A DNA stretch of 64,000 bases. Source: Gammaproteobacteria bacterium (GTDB taxonomy: Bacteria > Pseudomonadota > Gammaproteobacteria > Burkholderiales > Nitrosomonadaceae). The stretch spans positions 1,488,001 to 1,552,000 of the forward strand of contig CP054179.1 in the NCBI GenBank assembly GCA_015709615.1, given 5' to 3'. The notes under the pieces were generated by a model. That model did not search any database. It was not told the origin of the DNA and worked only from the letters and a program-made list of their open reading frames with translations. The position numbers and the translations under genes were made by a program. This document shows positions 1 to 8,656 of the stretch, in pieces (the first letter of the stretch is position 1; each line of letters begins with the position of its first letter).

Positions 1-2
1 AT

Positions 3-1040
3 GAATGGGGCAATGGTTCGAATCGTGTGACTTTTATCCCTTTCGGCCGGGTTGATGCAATCGATGAACATCGGACGCACTTTGATATTCGCGAGCTTAA
101 TTGGTTATATCAACATCCGAAGTGGAATATCCGCGCGGGTGTCGGCAGAGTATTCTGGGGCGTAACCGAATCACGCCATCTCGTTGATATCATCAATCAG
201 ATCGATCTGGTGGAAAATATCAATGGCGAAGAAAAACTGGGACAACCGATGGTCAGTTTGAACATACCCAGCACCTATGGGAATTTCAACTTTTTATACC
301 TACCGTTTTTTCGCGATCGGACTTTCCCGGCATTGCATGGCAGATTAAGGTTTGTGCCGCCGGTGGATCAGAATGCATCCGAATTCAGCGGCAGCGCCAA
401 TCGTTGGCATCCGGACTGGGCGGTTCGCTGGAGCCGGACTTTTGGTAACGTCGATATCGGGTTGGCACATTTCATGGGCGTCGGCCGCGAACCCAGGTTA
501 ATGCCCAGATTCGACAATGGATTCAATACCAATCCGACAGCACTGATACCCATTTACGATTTGATTCAACAAACCAGTCTGGATGCGCAAGCTTCATTGG
601 GAAACTGGCTTTTCAAACTGGAAGCGATCACACGCAGCGGACAGGGCAAGCGCTTTGCAGCCGTTGTCGCCGGCGCTGAGTATACCCATTATGGATTGCT
701 TGGCACCGATATCGATGTCGGTTTGCTGGCGGAGTATCTTTACGATGGACGCGATAGAACTGCGCCGCCCACACCATTCAACAACGATGTTTTCTTCGGC
801 GTGCGATTTGCATTTAACGATGCGCAAAACTCTCAGCTGTTGGCTGGCGTTACGACCGATCTGGAAACTCAGGCCAAAATCGGCACCGTCACAGCAAGCC
901 GCAGAATTGGCGAGAAATGGAAAATTGAACTGGAATCCCGTTTCTTTGAAAATATTTCGCCCGATAACCCCAGAACGGAAATTCTCACCGGCTACCGCAA
1001 AGACAGTTACATTCAATTTCGCATCGCGCGCTATTTCTAG
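3..1040 (+). CDS. Outer-membrane beta-barrel protein, 3' part only
   Basis: The reading frame is open from the first bases of the window (codons begin at base 3), so the true start and any signal peptide lie outside; the GTG at 27 is merely the first possible start in view. The visible ~345 residues are rich in alternating aromatic/polar strands (WLYQHPKWNIRAGVGRVFWG, NFNFLYLPFF) and end in Arg-Tyr-Phe. A terminal aromatic residue is the usual outer-membrane beta-barrel assembly signal. Cargo or transport function cannot be told. The broken phosphopantetheinyl transferase gene follows after about 20 nt in the same direction. Barrel assignment is fairly safe; specific family unknown. Confidence 0.7.
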   Translation, partial: EWGNGSNRVTFIPFGRVDAIDEHRTHFDIRELNWLYQHPKWNIRAGVGRVFWGVTESRHLVDIINQIDLVENINGEEKLGQPMVSLNIPSTYGNFNFLYLPFFRDRTFPALHGRLRFVPPVDQNASEFSGSANRWHPDWAVRWSRTFGNVDIGLAHFMGVGREPRLMPRFDNGFNTNPTALIPIYDLIQQTSLDAQASLGNWLFKLEAITRSGQGKRFAAVVAGAEYTHYGLLGTDIDVGLLAEYLYDGRDRTAPPTPFNNDVFFGVRFAFNDAQNSQLLAGVTTDLETQAKIGTVTASRRIGEKWKIELESRFFENISPDNPRTEILTGYRKDSYIQFRIARYF

Positions 1041-1059
1041 CCTTTGCAAAATTATTCTT

Positions 1060-1751
1060 ATGCCAACGAAATCATCCAACAACGCTCGTACCAATCAAGT
1101 CATGGCAACTCTGCTGCCGTCGCCGCCCTTTTATTTTGCGCTCTGCGAAACATCGAAAGATCCACAAGTACTTCACCCATCCGAATTACCCTTGATTGCG
1201 GGAGCTGGTATAAAGCGTCAACAAGAATTCTGTTCGGGTCGCTTTTGCGCGCATCAAGTTCTCGATCGATTGGGATATCATGATATACCGCTTTTAGCCG
1301 ACCAGTATGGCGCACCGGTCTGGCCTTGCGGTATTACCGGCAGTATCAGCCACAGCGGCGGCATAGCGGTTGCAGCAGCGGTTCAAAAAAAAACACTCGC
1401 GCATTTGGAATCGATATCCAAGAGTACCTCAGTCCTTTTCCATACGACACACTGAGCAATTTATTCTCAGCAGCCGAAAGAAACGCTATTTTGCTGACCC
1501 AATCTGCATTGCGTGATCGATACGCTTACAGCCTCTTTTCCGCAAAAGAGAGCGTATTGAAATGCTGCTACTACGCTTTCGATTGTGTACTGGAATTGAG
1601 CAGCATCAATATCACAATGAAAATAAGTGAGAATATTTTCTTTGCCGATATTCGTGGTCATTTAATAAACGAATTTTTTCTTGAAAAATGCAAATCGGTT
1701 GGACATATTCGCTGCGATCCAACCCATGTTTACACTGCAATTTGGGTGTAG
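1060..1751 (+). pseudogene. Sfp/EntD-type 4'-phosphopantetheinyl transferase, frameshifted at A9
   Basis: This family transfers 4'-phosphopantetheine from CoA to a serine of carrier proteins. Motifs are split over two frames: in the first frame GRFCAHQVL (about residues 60-68) and GSISHSGG (94-101); in the second GIDIQ and FSAKES, the metal- and CoA-binding signatures. The frames join at a run of nine A's (1385-1393); one extra A would fuse them into a 230-residue protein of normal length. Start is ATG 1060 or ATG 1102; neither has a good ribosome-binding site. The break may be a real mutation, a homopolymer sequencing error, or a slippage site that restores frame in part of the product. Family assignment is strong; functional state is open. 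Confidence 0.75.
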
Positions 1752-1857
1752 CAGCCGGCTACTGCCATGAGAATTTCTTTCAGATGCAGCATGAGATATT
1801 GATTACAAAGATTATGTGTGTTTAATGAAATGCTCTGAAGGTACCGGAGCGGTCGTG

Positions 1858-3213
1858 TTATTTTCCAATGCAGAAGTGCGAAAAAATTTCTCCCAGCAAG
1901 TCATCAGCAGTAAATTGCCCAGTGATTGATGAGAGAGCGTTTTGCGTCAGCTTGAGTTCTTCCGCTAGAAGCTCCAATTGATATTCACCTTGGGTGAATC
2001 TTTGCGCATTCTCCAGATACCGCTTAGCTTGCTGCAGCGCTTCCAGATGGCGTTGCCTGGCCATAAAAACACCCTCACCGGCTTGATTGAAACGCCAACC
2101 GGCAATCTCCAATATTTTCCTGCGTAACAGCTCGATCCCTGCGCCAGTTTTGGCTGACAGATAAATTGCACTGTTCCCTGCTTGTTCTTCGATCCTGGGA
2201 TCTTCGTTCACCAGATCAATTTTGTTGAATATTGTGATGCGCGGCTTGCCTGCAGGAATGGCATTTTGCACCGAACCTTCCGCAATGGACCGGCACCGGC
2301 TGCTATCCATTAGCCGGAGCACCAGGGTAGCTTCTTTAATCGCTGCGAGTGTGCGTTCGATACCCTTTTGTTCCACTACATCCTCAGTTTCTCTGAGCCC
2401 CGCTGTGTCGATGACATGAACCGGCATGCCGGCAATGGAAATGGTGCGTTGAATCGTGTCCCGCGTGGTTCCAGGAATCTCCGTAACGATGGCGGCTTCT
2501 TCTTGCGCCAATTGGTTCAGTAAGCTGGATTTACCCACATTGGGCGCGCCCATCAACACAATGCGAATACCTTCCTGCAGCAGATTGCCTTGCCGTGCGG
2601 CCAGGAATATCTGCTCAAGCAAAACTTGGATATGCTCCAGTTTTTCGATAATTTGCAAAGTTTGCAGATTATCGGTTTCTTCTTCGGGGAAATCCAACGT
2701 GGCTTCAATGAGCATGCGCAGCCTGATCAGTAAGCTTACGAGTTCTTCGATCCGGGATGAAAAGTTGCCTTGCAATGAATGAATGGCGCAACGCGCGGCT
2801 TCATGAGTACCGGCTTCGATAACCGCGGCAACGCTTTCCGCTTGAATCAGATCAATTTTATCATTGAGATAAGCGCGTAACGTAAACTCTCCCGGTTGCG
2901 CCAAACGGGCGCCAGCTGCAAGGCAGCGACTGAGCAATAGATCCATAACCGCCGGCCCGCCATGCCCTTGTAACTCGAGAACATCCTCTCCCGTGTACGA
3001 ATGCGGAGCAGGAAAGTAAAGCGCGATACCTTGATCGATGATTTGCCCGTCAGTATCCAGAAATTTACTGAGACAGGCATAACGAGCCTTGGGAAGCTTA
3101 CCCAAAATCGCTTCCGCCAGTTTTGTCAGATGCTTGCCGGAAATTCGAATCACACCGATTCCACCCCGTCCGGGTGGTGTTGCAATTGCTGCAATAATAT
3201 CAGAGCTTACTAT
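1858..3213 (-). CDS. mnmE: tRNA uridine-5-carboxymethylaminomethyl modification GTPase MnmE (TrmE), probable ATA start
   Basis: With MnmG this GTPase modifies the wobble uridine of certain tRNAs. The folate-binding N-terminal domain is followed by a helical domain holding a G domain: Walker A GAPNVGKS (about 222-229), DTAGLRE (about 269), NKID (about 327), and the catalytic C-terminal CIGK. The conserved N-terminus (IATPPGRGG) lies upstream of the first canonical start (GTG 3153). In that frame a TGA lies just upstream and no ATG, GTG or TTG occurs before it. ATA at 3213 sits exactly where family members start (11 residues before TPPGRGG) and has GGAG seven bases upstream, giving 451 residues, the usual length. 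It is the last gene of the rpmH-rnpA-yidD-yidC-mnmE run. Confidence 0.93.
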   Translation of the reverse strand: MVSSDIIAAIATPPGRGGIGVIRISGKHLTKLAEAILGKLPKARYACLSKFLDTDGQIIDQGIALYFPAPHSYTGEDVLELQGHGGPAVMDLLLSRCLAAGARLAQPGEFTLRAYLNDKIDLIQAESVAAVIEAGTHEAARCAIHSLQGNFSSRIEELVSLLIRLRMLIEATLDFPEEETDNLQTLQIIEKLEHIQVLLEQIFLAARQGNLLQEGIRIVLMGAPNVGKSSLLNQLAQEEAAIVTEIPGTTRDTIQRTISIAGMPVHVIDTAGLRETEDVVEQKGIERTLAAIKEATLVLRLMDSSRCRSIAEGSVQNAIPAGKPRITIFNKIDLVNEDPRIEEQAGNSAIYLSAKTGAGIELLRRKILEIAGWRFNQAGEGVFMARQRHLEALQQAKRYLENAQRFTQGEYQLELLAEELKLTQNALSSITGQFTADDLLGEIFSHFCIGK

Positions 3214-3291
3214 TGATCAACTCCATGACTGCGATAGGCTGTGGACAGTCACTGGCGGTTACTGAGAATGCGCAATAACCGCCCACGATTT

Positions 3292-5220
3292 TTACTTTTT
3301 CCTTGTTTTCTTGCCGGCAGGAGCGCTTTTTGCTTTTACCGGTGCTTTGCCTTTGGCGGCGACCGCTACTTGGCTCGGTTGTTGTTTTTTCTCATTTTGC
3401 TGACTGCTTGCTGCAGGAACCGCCTCCGCTTGAGTTGCTGTTTCTTCTTCAGCAGACAAGACAGCTAGTTGAGGATTCTCCTTTGCTTGTTCAGGTTTGT
3501 CCTTAATTTTTTTCTTGTTATTTTTATCTTTGTTGGCATCCTCTTCGGCCTTATTCTCATACATGCGCGTTATTTGCCATTGCTGCGCAATAGAGAGAAT
3601 GTTGTTACACAGGGAGTACAGCACGAGACCTGCTGGGAAGAAGAAAAAGAAAACACTGAAAGCAATCGGCATGATCTGCATGACTTTTGCCTGGATTGGG
3701 TCCGCCGGTGTCGGGCTGAGTTTCGACTGAATCCACATCGATATGCCCATAATCACCGGCAGCACATAATACGGATCGGGCACCGACATGTCGGTTATCC
3801 ATAACGCGAGCGGCGCGTAGCGCAATTCAACCGCTGCCAGCAATGTCCAGAACAACGCAATGAATACCGGAATTTGCACCAGAATCGGTAAACATCCTCC
3901 CATCGGATTGATTTTCTCTTCTTTGTAAAACTCCATCATTACTTGGTGCATACGCTGGCGGTCGCTCGCATACTGCTCACGAATACGCTGCAATTTAGGC
4001 GTCACCACCCGCATTTTCGCCATGGAACGATAGCCCGCAGCCGATAATGGGAAGAACAGCAGCTTGACCGTCAATGTCAGGAGAATAATAGCCGCTCCCC
4101 AATTATCGGTCCATGAATGATAGAAGGAAAGCAACCAGAACAGCGGTTTGGCAAGAACCGTCAACCAACCGTAATCAACCGTCAGATCGAGACCGGGCGC
4201 AAGCTCTGCAAGTTTGTTTTGTTCTTGCGGACCGGCATAGAAAGGCATCGTAATACTTTTCTCTTGCCCCGGTTCTATTGCGCCGACCGGTGCGATGACA
4301 CCGGCAGTGTATTGGTTGGGTGCCAGACGCTTGGCAAAATATTCACGCGGCGTATTTTTTGGCGGCAGCCAAGCCGTCAAAAAATAATGCTCGAGCATAG
4401 CTATCCAGCCGTTATCCGCATTCGTCGGATATTCCGCCTTGTTTTTATCCAGATCGGAAAATTTTATTTTCAGAAACTTTTCTTCATCCGTATACATCGC
4501 CGGCCCGGTATAGGAATGAACCATGGTATTGGCGTCCGTAGGATCGTTTGCATCCCGCAACATCTGAAAATAAGAGAATGGATTAATCGCAGTTTCACTG
4601 TGATTTACGATTTCAAATTCAACATCAATGACATAACTGCCACGATGGAAAGTATAGATCTTGGCCGCTTGCACACCATTGACTTCCGGCGCGAGAAGAC
4701 GCACCACAACCTTGTTCTGGCCCGGCTCCAGCTCATAGTTATAATTTTTCGAGTCTACGGTATATTTTGTTTTGTGACTCGGCAGACCATCACCGATCAA
4801 TCCGGACTGCACAACCTGGAATCGCGCGGTTTTATCCAGTAATAACTCATAGGGTTTGTTCACATCTTCCCGGGATGGATGCGCAAGCAAACCTAGCTGC
4901 CGGATATCGCCACCTGCTGTATCGATTTCCGCGACAACCAGATCCGTTTTGACATGGATTTTCTCACCGTTAACAAACAGATTGGGCGTTATCGACGGAC
5001 TGACGCCTTCGATTTCTGAGGCAGTTCCAGTCCCGCTCGCAGAAGCGGTCAATTCATCGCCGGGTACCGGCAATGGATCATGGCGCTGACTTGCGGAATC
5101 TGTAGTTGCTCCAGACATCACTTGCGAAGCAGGTGGATATAATTCTTTTTGCCATGCATCCCACAAAAATAATAGCGACGTGGAAAAGATGATGATCAGT
5201 ATGAGTTTTCTTGTTTCCAT
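3292..5220 (-). CDS. yidC: Membrane protein insertase YidC (Oxa1 family), with long basic tail
   Basis: YidC inserts and folds inner-membrane proteins alone or with SecYEG. The 642-residue product has an N-terminal transmembrane helix (about 6-22), a large periplasmic beta domain, and the conserved C-terminal membrane core with segments around LLTLTVKLLFFPLS, CLPILVQIPVFIALFWTLL and IMPIAFSVFFFFFPAGLVLY. After the last helix there is an extra tail of about 90 residues, rich in Lys, Ala, Gln and Glu, ending in GKKTRKK. Most proteobacterial YidC proteins are about 540-560 residues, so this tail is the odd feature; basic tails in some homologues help bind ribosomes, which is only a suggestion here. 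It lies between yidD and mnmE on the same strand. Confidence 0.97.
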   Translation of the reverse strand: METRKLILIIIFSTSLLFLWDAWQKELYPPASQVMSGATTDSASQRHDPLPVPGDELTASASGTGTASEIEGVSPSITPNLFVNGEKIHVKTDLVVAEIDTAGGDIRQLGLLAHPSREDVNKPYELLLDKTARFQVVQSGLIGDGLPSHKTKYTVDSKNYNYELEPGQNKVVVRLLAPEVNGVQAAKIYTFHRGSYVIDVEFEIVNHSETAINPFSYFQMLRDANDPTDANTMVHSYTGPAMYTDEEKFLKIKFSDLDKNKAEYPTNADNGWIAMLEHYFLTAWLPPKNTPREYFAKRLAPNQYTAGVIAPVGAIEPGQEKSITMPFYAGPQEQNKLAELAPGLDLTVDYGWLTVLAKPLFWLLSFYHSWTDNWGAAIILLTLTVKLLFFPLSAAGYRSMAKMRVVTPKLQRIREQYASDRQRMHQVMMEFYKEEKINPMGGCLPILVQIPVFIALFWTLLAAVELRYAPLALWITDMSVPDPYYVLPVIMGISMWIQSKLSPTPADPIQAKVMQIMPIAFSVFFFFFPAGLVLYSLCNNILSIAQQWQITRMYENKAEEDANKDKNNKKKIKDKPEQAKENPQLAVLSAEEETATQAEAVPAASSQQNEKKQQPSQVAVAAKGKAPVKAKSAPAGKKTRKK

Positions 5221-5383
5221 TATTTATCTAATCAAGTTAATTTTTCGGCAAAACCGTATGGTTGTTGTGCGTACCCATCCGTAGTTTGGTTACTGGTTTT
5301 TATTTCCATTGATGGTAGCGCTGCTTGTCGAAATTTTTTATGTATACAGTAGCATGACTAATTACAGTTGCATTGATTCGGCA

Positions 5384-5593
5384 TCAAGGAACAGGCTCAT
5401 AACCGCCCTTACTCCAGGGATTACAGCGCAGTATGCGCCAAACACTTAACCGCGTTCCACGCAACAAACCATATTTTGCATATGCCTCACAGGCATATTG
5501 CGAGCAAGTCGGACTAAAACGGCACGATGGCGCAAAAAGAGGACTGATACAATATTGGTAGATTTTTATTAATGCAACAATTAACCGTGACAT
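5384..5593 (-). CDS. yidD: Membrane protein insertion efficiency factor YidD
   Basis: A 69-residue protein with the family signature CRFSPTCSQYACEAYAKYG and the conserved LRCNPWSKGGYEPVP end. YidD is a small membrane-associated protein that assists YidC-dependent insertion. Its start overlaps the end of rnpA by 13 bases, the usual translational coupling in the rpmH-rnpA-yidD-yidC cluster, while a 160-base gap separates it from yidC. Length and motifs are normal. Confidence 0.95.
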   Translation of the reverse strand: MSRLIVALIKIYQYCISPLFAPSCRFSPTCSQYACEAYAKYGLLRGTRLSVWRILRCNPWSKGGYEPVP

Positions 5594-5925
5594 TGCTGTA
5601 GTCGAAGCATCAGTAATTGTGTTTCAGTAGCCAGTTTTTTCAGTGCATTCCTTGGAACAGGCCGCCGCAATCGTATCACCCAATCCATTTTCATTGTTTG
5701 ATCGTTAAACCGATTCTTGCGAAATACGTCCCGCAAAATACGCTTAATTTTATTGCGCTTAACTGCAAATCGTTCAATTCTTTTCGAAACAATCAATCCC
5801 AGCCGCGCATATTCAAATTCATTCGGCTTCATATAAATCTGAATTAAATCACCGCTGGTCTGACATTTGAAATTGATTACTGCAGCAAACTCCGTTGCCT
5901 TATGTAACCTGCAATTTTTTGGCAA
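5581..5925 (-). CDS. rnpA: Ribonuclease P protein component
   Basis: This basic protein binds the catalytic RNase P RNA and matures tRNA 5' ends. The RNR-type motif RNKIKR is visible (about 57-62) in the typical context ARLGLIVSK...RNKIKRILRDVFR. Length 114 residues is normal. The start is uncertain: TTG at 5925 is the only common start codon before the conserved CRLHKATEF, and it has no clear Shine-Dalgarno sequence; upstream in-frame codons to a TGA at 5967 include only ATT as a possible alternative. It follows rpmH by about 45 bases and overlaps yidD. Confidence 0.93.
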   Translation of the reverse strand: MPKNCRLHKATEFAAVINFKCQTSGDLIQIYMKPNEFEYARLGLIVSKRIERFAVKRNKIKRILRDVFRKNRFNDQTMKMDWVIRLRRPVPRNALKKLATETQLLMLRLQQCHG

Positions 5926-5970
5926 AGAATAGGTTTCAACAAATCTAAAAATAAAAATATCCGATCAGAT

Positions 5971-6105
5971 CTAGACGCTTAATCGAGCGCGACCTTTTGC
6001 ACGGCGAGCACGAATCACTGCCGCTCCACCGCGTGTTCTCATACGCACTAAAAATCCATGTGTACGTTTTCTTCTTGTTACTGAGGGCTGATAAGTACGT
6101 TTCAT
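5971..6105 (-). CDS. rpmH: 50S ribosomal protein L34
   Basis: A 44-residue, strongly basic protein beginning MKRTYQPSVTRRKRTHGF and ending RAKGRARLSV, an almost canonical bacterial L34. The ATG at 6105 has a purine-rich AGAGAGA ribosome-binding site upstream. It heads the rnpA-yidD-yidC-mnmE cluster. In many bacteria dnaA lies divergently upstream; here trmJ is found instead after 232 bases. Confidence 0.97.
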   Translation of the reverse strand: MKRTYQPSVTRRKRTHGFLVRMRTRGGAAVIRARRAKGRARLSV

Positions 6106-6141
6106 TTCTCTCTCTAGCTTATTTAGTCAATAGAACCGCGT

Positions 6142-6171
6142 ATTAAAACTTGTTATGGGGTTTTATGTCAA
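6142..6171 (-). promoter_or_regulatory. Sigma70-type promoter for rpmH
   Basis: On the minus strand a perfect -35 TTGACA (6171-6166) is followed after 18 bases by TTTAAT (6147-6142), one mismatch from the -10 consensus. Transcription would start near 6135 and leave a leader of about 30 bases before the rpmH ATG. No DnaA-box cluster was seen between rpmH and trmJ. Confidence 0.6.
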
Positions 6172-6337
6172 TGTTTTTCTAAATCCATTTGCAAATAAAG
6201 ACTTTAATTACTTTAAATGTCACTCTTACCGCATTGTGCCGCTTGTGGTTACTTTGCCGATCGCTTTGTTTTGTTAAAATCCGGTTGATTGATCTATCGA
6301 ATATTAACCGCACGCCCCGTTTGAAATAATCGCATAC

Positions 6338-7063
6338 ATGAGTACACCCTGCCCGTTCGATAACATCCGCATCGTGTTAAGCCACACGAGCCACCCCGGT
6401 AATATTGGCGCGGTTGCGCGCGCGATGAAAACGATGGGGTTGAATGCCTTGTATCTGGTCAATCCGAAATCCTTTCCAGATCCGGAAGCAGTGGCGCGAG
6501 CCGCGAATGCTGACGACATCCTGCAGCAAGCTAAGATTTGCCGCGAACTTGACGAGGCACTGGAAAATACCGTCCTGACCGCCGCGATTACCGCACGGCC
6601 GCGCGATCTTTCGCACACCACTTTCGATGCCCGGCTGGGTGCAATTGAACTAGTGCAGCTGGCCCGGCAACAACCGGTAGCCTTGCTGTTCGGCCCGGAA
6701 AACTCCGGTCTCACAACGGCAGAAGTGAATAAATGCCAGATCATTGTCCATATCCCGGCGAATCCGCACTATTCATCGTTAAATCTGGCGAGCGCGGTGC
6801 AGATCATGACCTATGAGTTGCTCATGGCGCTCACCGGGAATGCAATACCTTCTCCTGTCAAGGGGGAGTTGGCAGATTTCAACGAAATGGAATTATTGTA
6901 CGCGCATCTTGAACAATTGATGTCCGCCAGCGGTTTTCTCGATCCGCAAAAACCCAAACTGCTGATGCGGCGCATTCGCCGCCTGTTTGCACGGGCACGG
7001 CTGGAAAAGGAGGAAGTACAGATTCTGCGCGGTATCCTGACCGCGCTAGGCAAACGCTGGTAA
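6338..7063 (+). CDS. trmJ: tRNA (cytidine/uridine-2'-O-)-methyltransferase, TrmJ-type SPOUT enzyme
   Basis: The 241-residue product has the SpoU/TrmH motifs: motif 1 around HPGNIGAVARAMKTMG (about 17-32), motif 2 LLFGPENSGLT (about 110-120) and motif 3 SSLNLASAVQI (about 148-158), which build the knotted SAM site. A C-terminal helical extension as in TrmJ follows. TrmJ 2'-O-methylates position 32 of tRNAs. Family is clear; the exact target is inferred from the family. It stands alone on the plus strand and converges with argB. Confidence 0.88.
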   Translation: MSTPCPFDNIRIVLSHTSHPGNIGAVARAMKTMGLNALYLVNPKSFPDPEAVARAANADDILQQAKICRELDEALENTVLTAAITARPRDLSHTTFDARLGAIELVQLARQQPVALLFGPENSGLTTAEVNKCQIIVHIPANPHYSSLNLASAVQIMTYELLMALTGNAIPSPVKGELADFNEMELLYAHLEQLMSASGFLDPQKPKLLMRRIRRLFARARLEKEEVQILRGILTALGKRW

Positions 7064-7087
7064 CGGCGACTACTTTTGCATTGTCAG

Positions 7088-7975
7088 CTAATTTTCCTTG
7101 ATCAGCGTACCAATCCCCTGATCGGTCAAAATTTCCAGTAACAATGCATGTTCCACACGCCCGTCTATGATGTGACAGGATCTGACGCCCTTCTTAACAG
7201 CATCGAGCGCCGATCCGATCTTAGGCAGCATACCGCCGGATATGGTGCCATCGGCAAATAATTCATCCACTCTCTGCGCAGTCAAACCGGTCAGCAAATC
7301 ACCGTTTTTATTCAAAACCCCCGGAATATTGGATAACAAAATCAGTTTTTCCGCTTTAAGAATTTCCGCCAGCTTACCGGCAACAAGGTCAGCATTAATA
7401 TTATAGGATTCTCCATCTGCGCCCACGCCGATTGGCGCGATCACCGGGATAAAATCCTGCGTATCGAGCAACGCGATAAGCGCCGGATCGATCGATTCGA
7501 TTTCGCCGACTTGACCGATATTGATCCATTTCCCTGCGATTTCACGGTCCGCCATGAGCATTTTCTTGGCACGGATAAAAGCCCCGTCTTTACCCGTCAA
7601 ACCGACAGCCTTGCCACCGTGGCGATTGATCAGGTTCACGATATCTTTATTCACCGACCCACCCAGCACCATCTCCACCACATTCATAGTCTCGGCATCC
7701 GTCACGCGCATGCCTTGAATGAACTCGCCTTGCTTACCGACGCGTTTAAGCATTTCATCGATCTGCGGACCGCCGCCGTGCACAACCACCGGATTCATGC
7801 CGACCAGCTTCAGCAACACCACATCGCGTGCAAATCCATGTTTCAGGTTTTCTTCAATCATCGCATTGCCACCATATTTAATGACGATGGTTTTACCATG
7901 GAAACGTTGAATATACGGCAGCGCCTCAGCCAGAATCTTGGCTTTGTCTCTTGCTACGATAGGGGAAGTCGACAT
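7088..7975 (-). CDS. argB: Acetylglutamate kinase
   Basis: Catalyses the second step of arginine synthesis, phosphorylating N-acetylglutamate. The amino-acid kinase fold is shown by IVIKYGGNAM near the N-terminus and VVVHGGGPQID, both nucleotide/substrate loops, plus the conserved GGMLPKI region. The ATG at 7975 (295 residues) has GAGAG four bases upstream; a GTG five codons earlier is an alternative. It lies about 60 bases downstream of the CheW-like gene in the same direction. Confidence 0.95.
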   Translation of the reverse strand: MSTSPIVARDKAKILAEALPYIQRFHGKTIVIKYGGNAMIEENLKHGFARDVVLLKLVGMNPVVVHGGGPQIDEMLKRVGKQGEFIQGMRVTDAETMNVVEMVLGGSVNKDIVNLINRHGGKAVGLTGKDGAFIRAKKMLMADREIAGKWINIGQVGEIESIDPALIALLDTQDFIPVIAPIGVGADGESYNINADLVAGKLAEILKAEKLILLSNIPGVLNKNGDLLTGLTAQRVDELFADGTISGGMLPKIGSALDAVKKGVRSCHIIDGRVEHALLLEILTDQGIGTLIKEN

Positions 7976-8037
7976 GGTTCTCTCAATCACTTATTAAACA
8001 ATTTTTAAAATAGGATCTGGATGATGCAAAAAGGTTT

Positions 8038-8547
8038 TCATTCGCGCGCAACCTGTAAAAATCTTTCATCACCAGCCAATTGGAATAAGCTCAATTGCCG
8101 CCATTGCCGTCCTTCCGCATCTTTATACTGCGCAGTAACGCACTTGGGTAATTTCTTTTTAGCCGGTTTTACCGGGATGAATTCGGACAACCCCCTGATC
8201 CCCAGCATATTGTTGACAATGAAGCCGCCATAGAGCTTATTACCCGTTATAACCAGCAGAATGCGTGACTTCTGATTGAACGCCACTGGATTACCACCTA
8301 GGTAAACCCCGAGATCCGTTATCCCGTAAAGATTTCCGCGCACATTGGCTAATCCGAGAAACCACGGCTGCGTCAGCGGAACATGCGCTAATTTGGGTAT
8401 CGGTATCACCTCATTGACTTCCGCCATCGGTATTAGATAACGTTCCTCCCCCGCTGCAACACCCAAAACGGCTGACGAGGCCCCATCGTTAGCCTTACGG
8501 GCCATTTCTTCTGCCGCTACTAACTGGGATTTTTCAGCGTTTGTCAT
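8038..8547 (-). CDS. CheW-like protein, probably PilI of twitching-motility signalling
   Basis: The 169-residue product is a single CheW-type domain: LIPMAEVNEVIPIPKL, PWFLGLANVRGNLYGITDLG and LLVITGNKLYGGFIVNNM are the typical hydrophobic strands and turns. CheW/PilI proteins couple receptors to a CheA/ChpA kinase. The PilI reading is inference from the short length and sequence style; no pil or che genes lie nearby in this window. It lies divergent to the BON-domain lipoprotein gene. Confidence 0.75.
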   Translation of the reverse strand: MTNAEKSQLVAAEEMARKANDGASSAVLGVAAGEERYLIPMAEVNEVIPIPKLAHVPLTQPWFLGLANVRGNLYGITDLGVYLGGNPVAFNQKSRILLVITGNKLYGGFIVNNMLGIRGLSEFIPVKPAKKKLPKCVTAQYKDAEGRQWRQLSLFQLAGDERFLQVARE

Positions 8548-8656
8548 CTCCGTATCTCACTTCTTCTATCGCCACTAAGAGGCAATTGATTATTCGTTGT
8601 ATGGCTATTTTACTGTATTATCGGTCATTGAAATTTGAATTGTACGGAGTCGAAAA

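Noticed and set aside
583..1059. Upstream extension of the phosphopantetheinyl transferase frame
   Set aside because: It overlaps the outer-membrane protein gene in another frame and carries no family sequence; ATG 1060 lies just after that gene ends.
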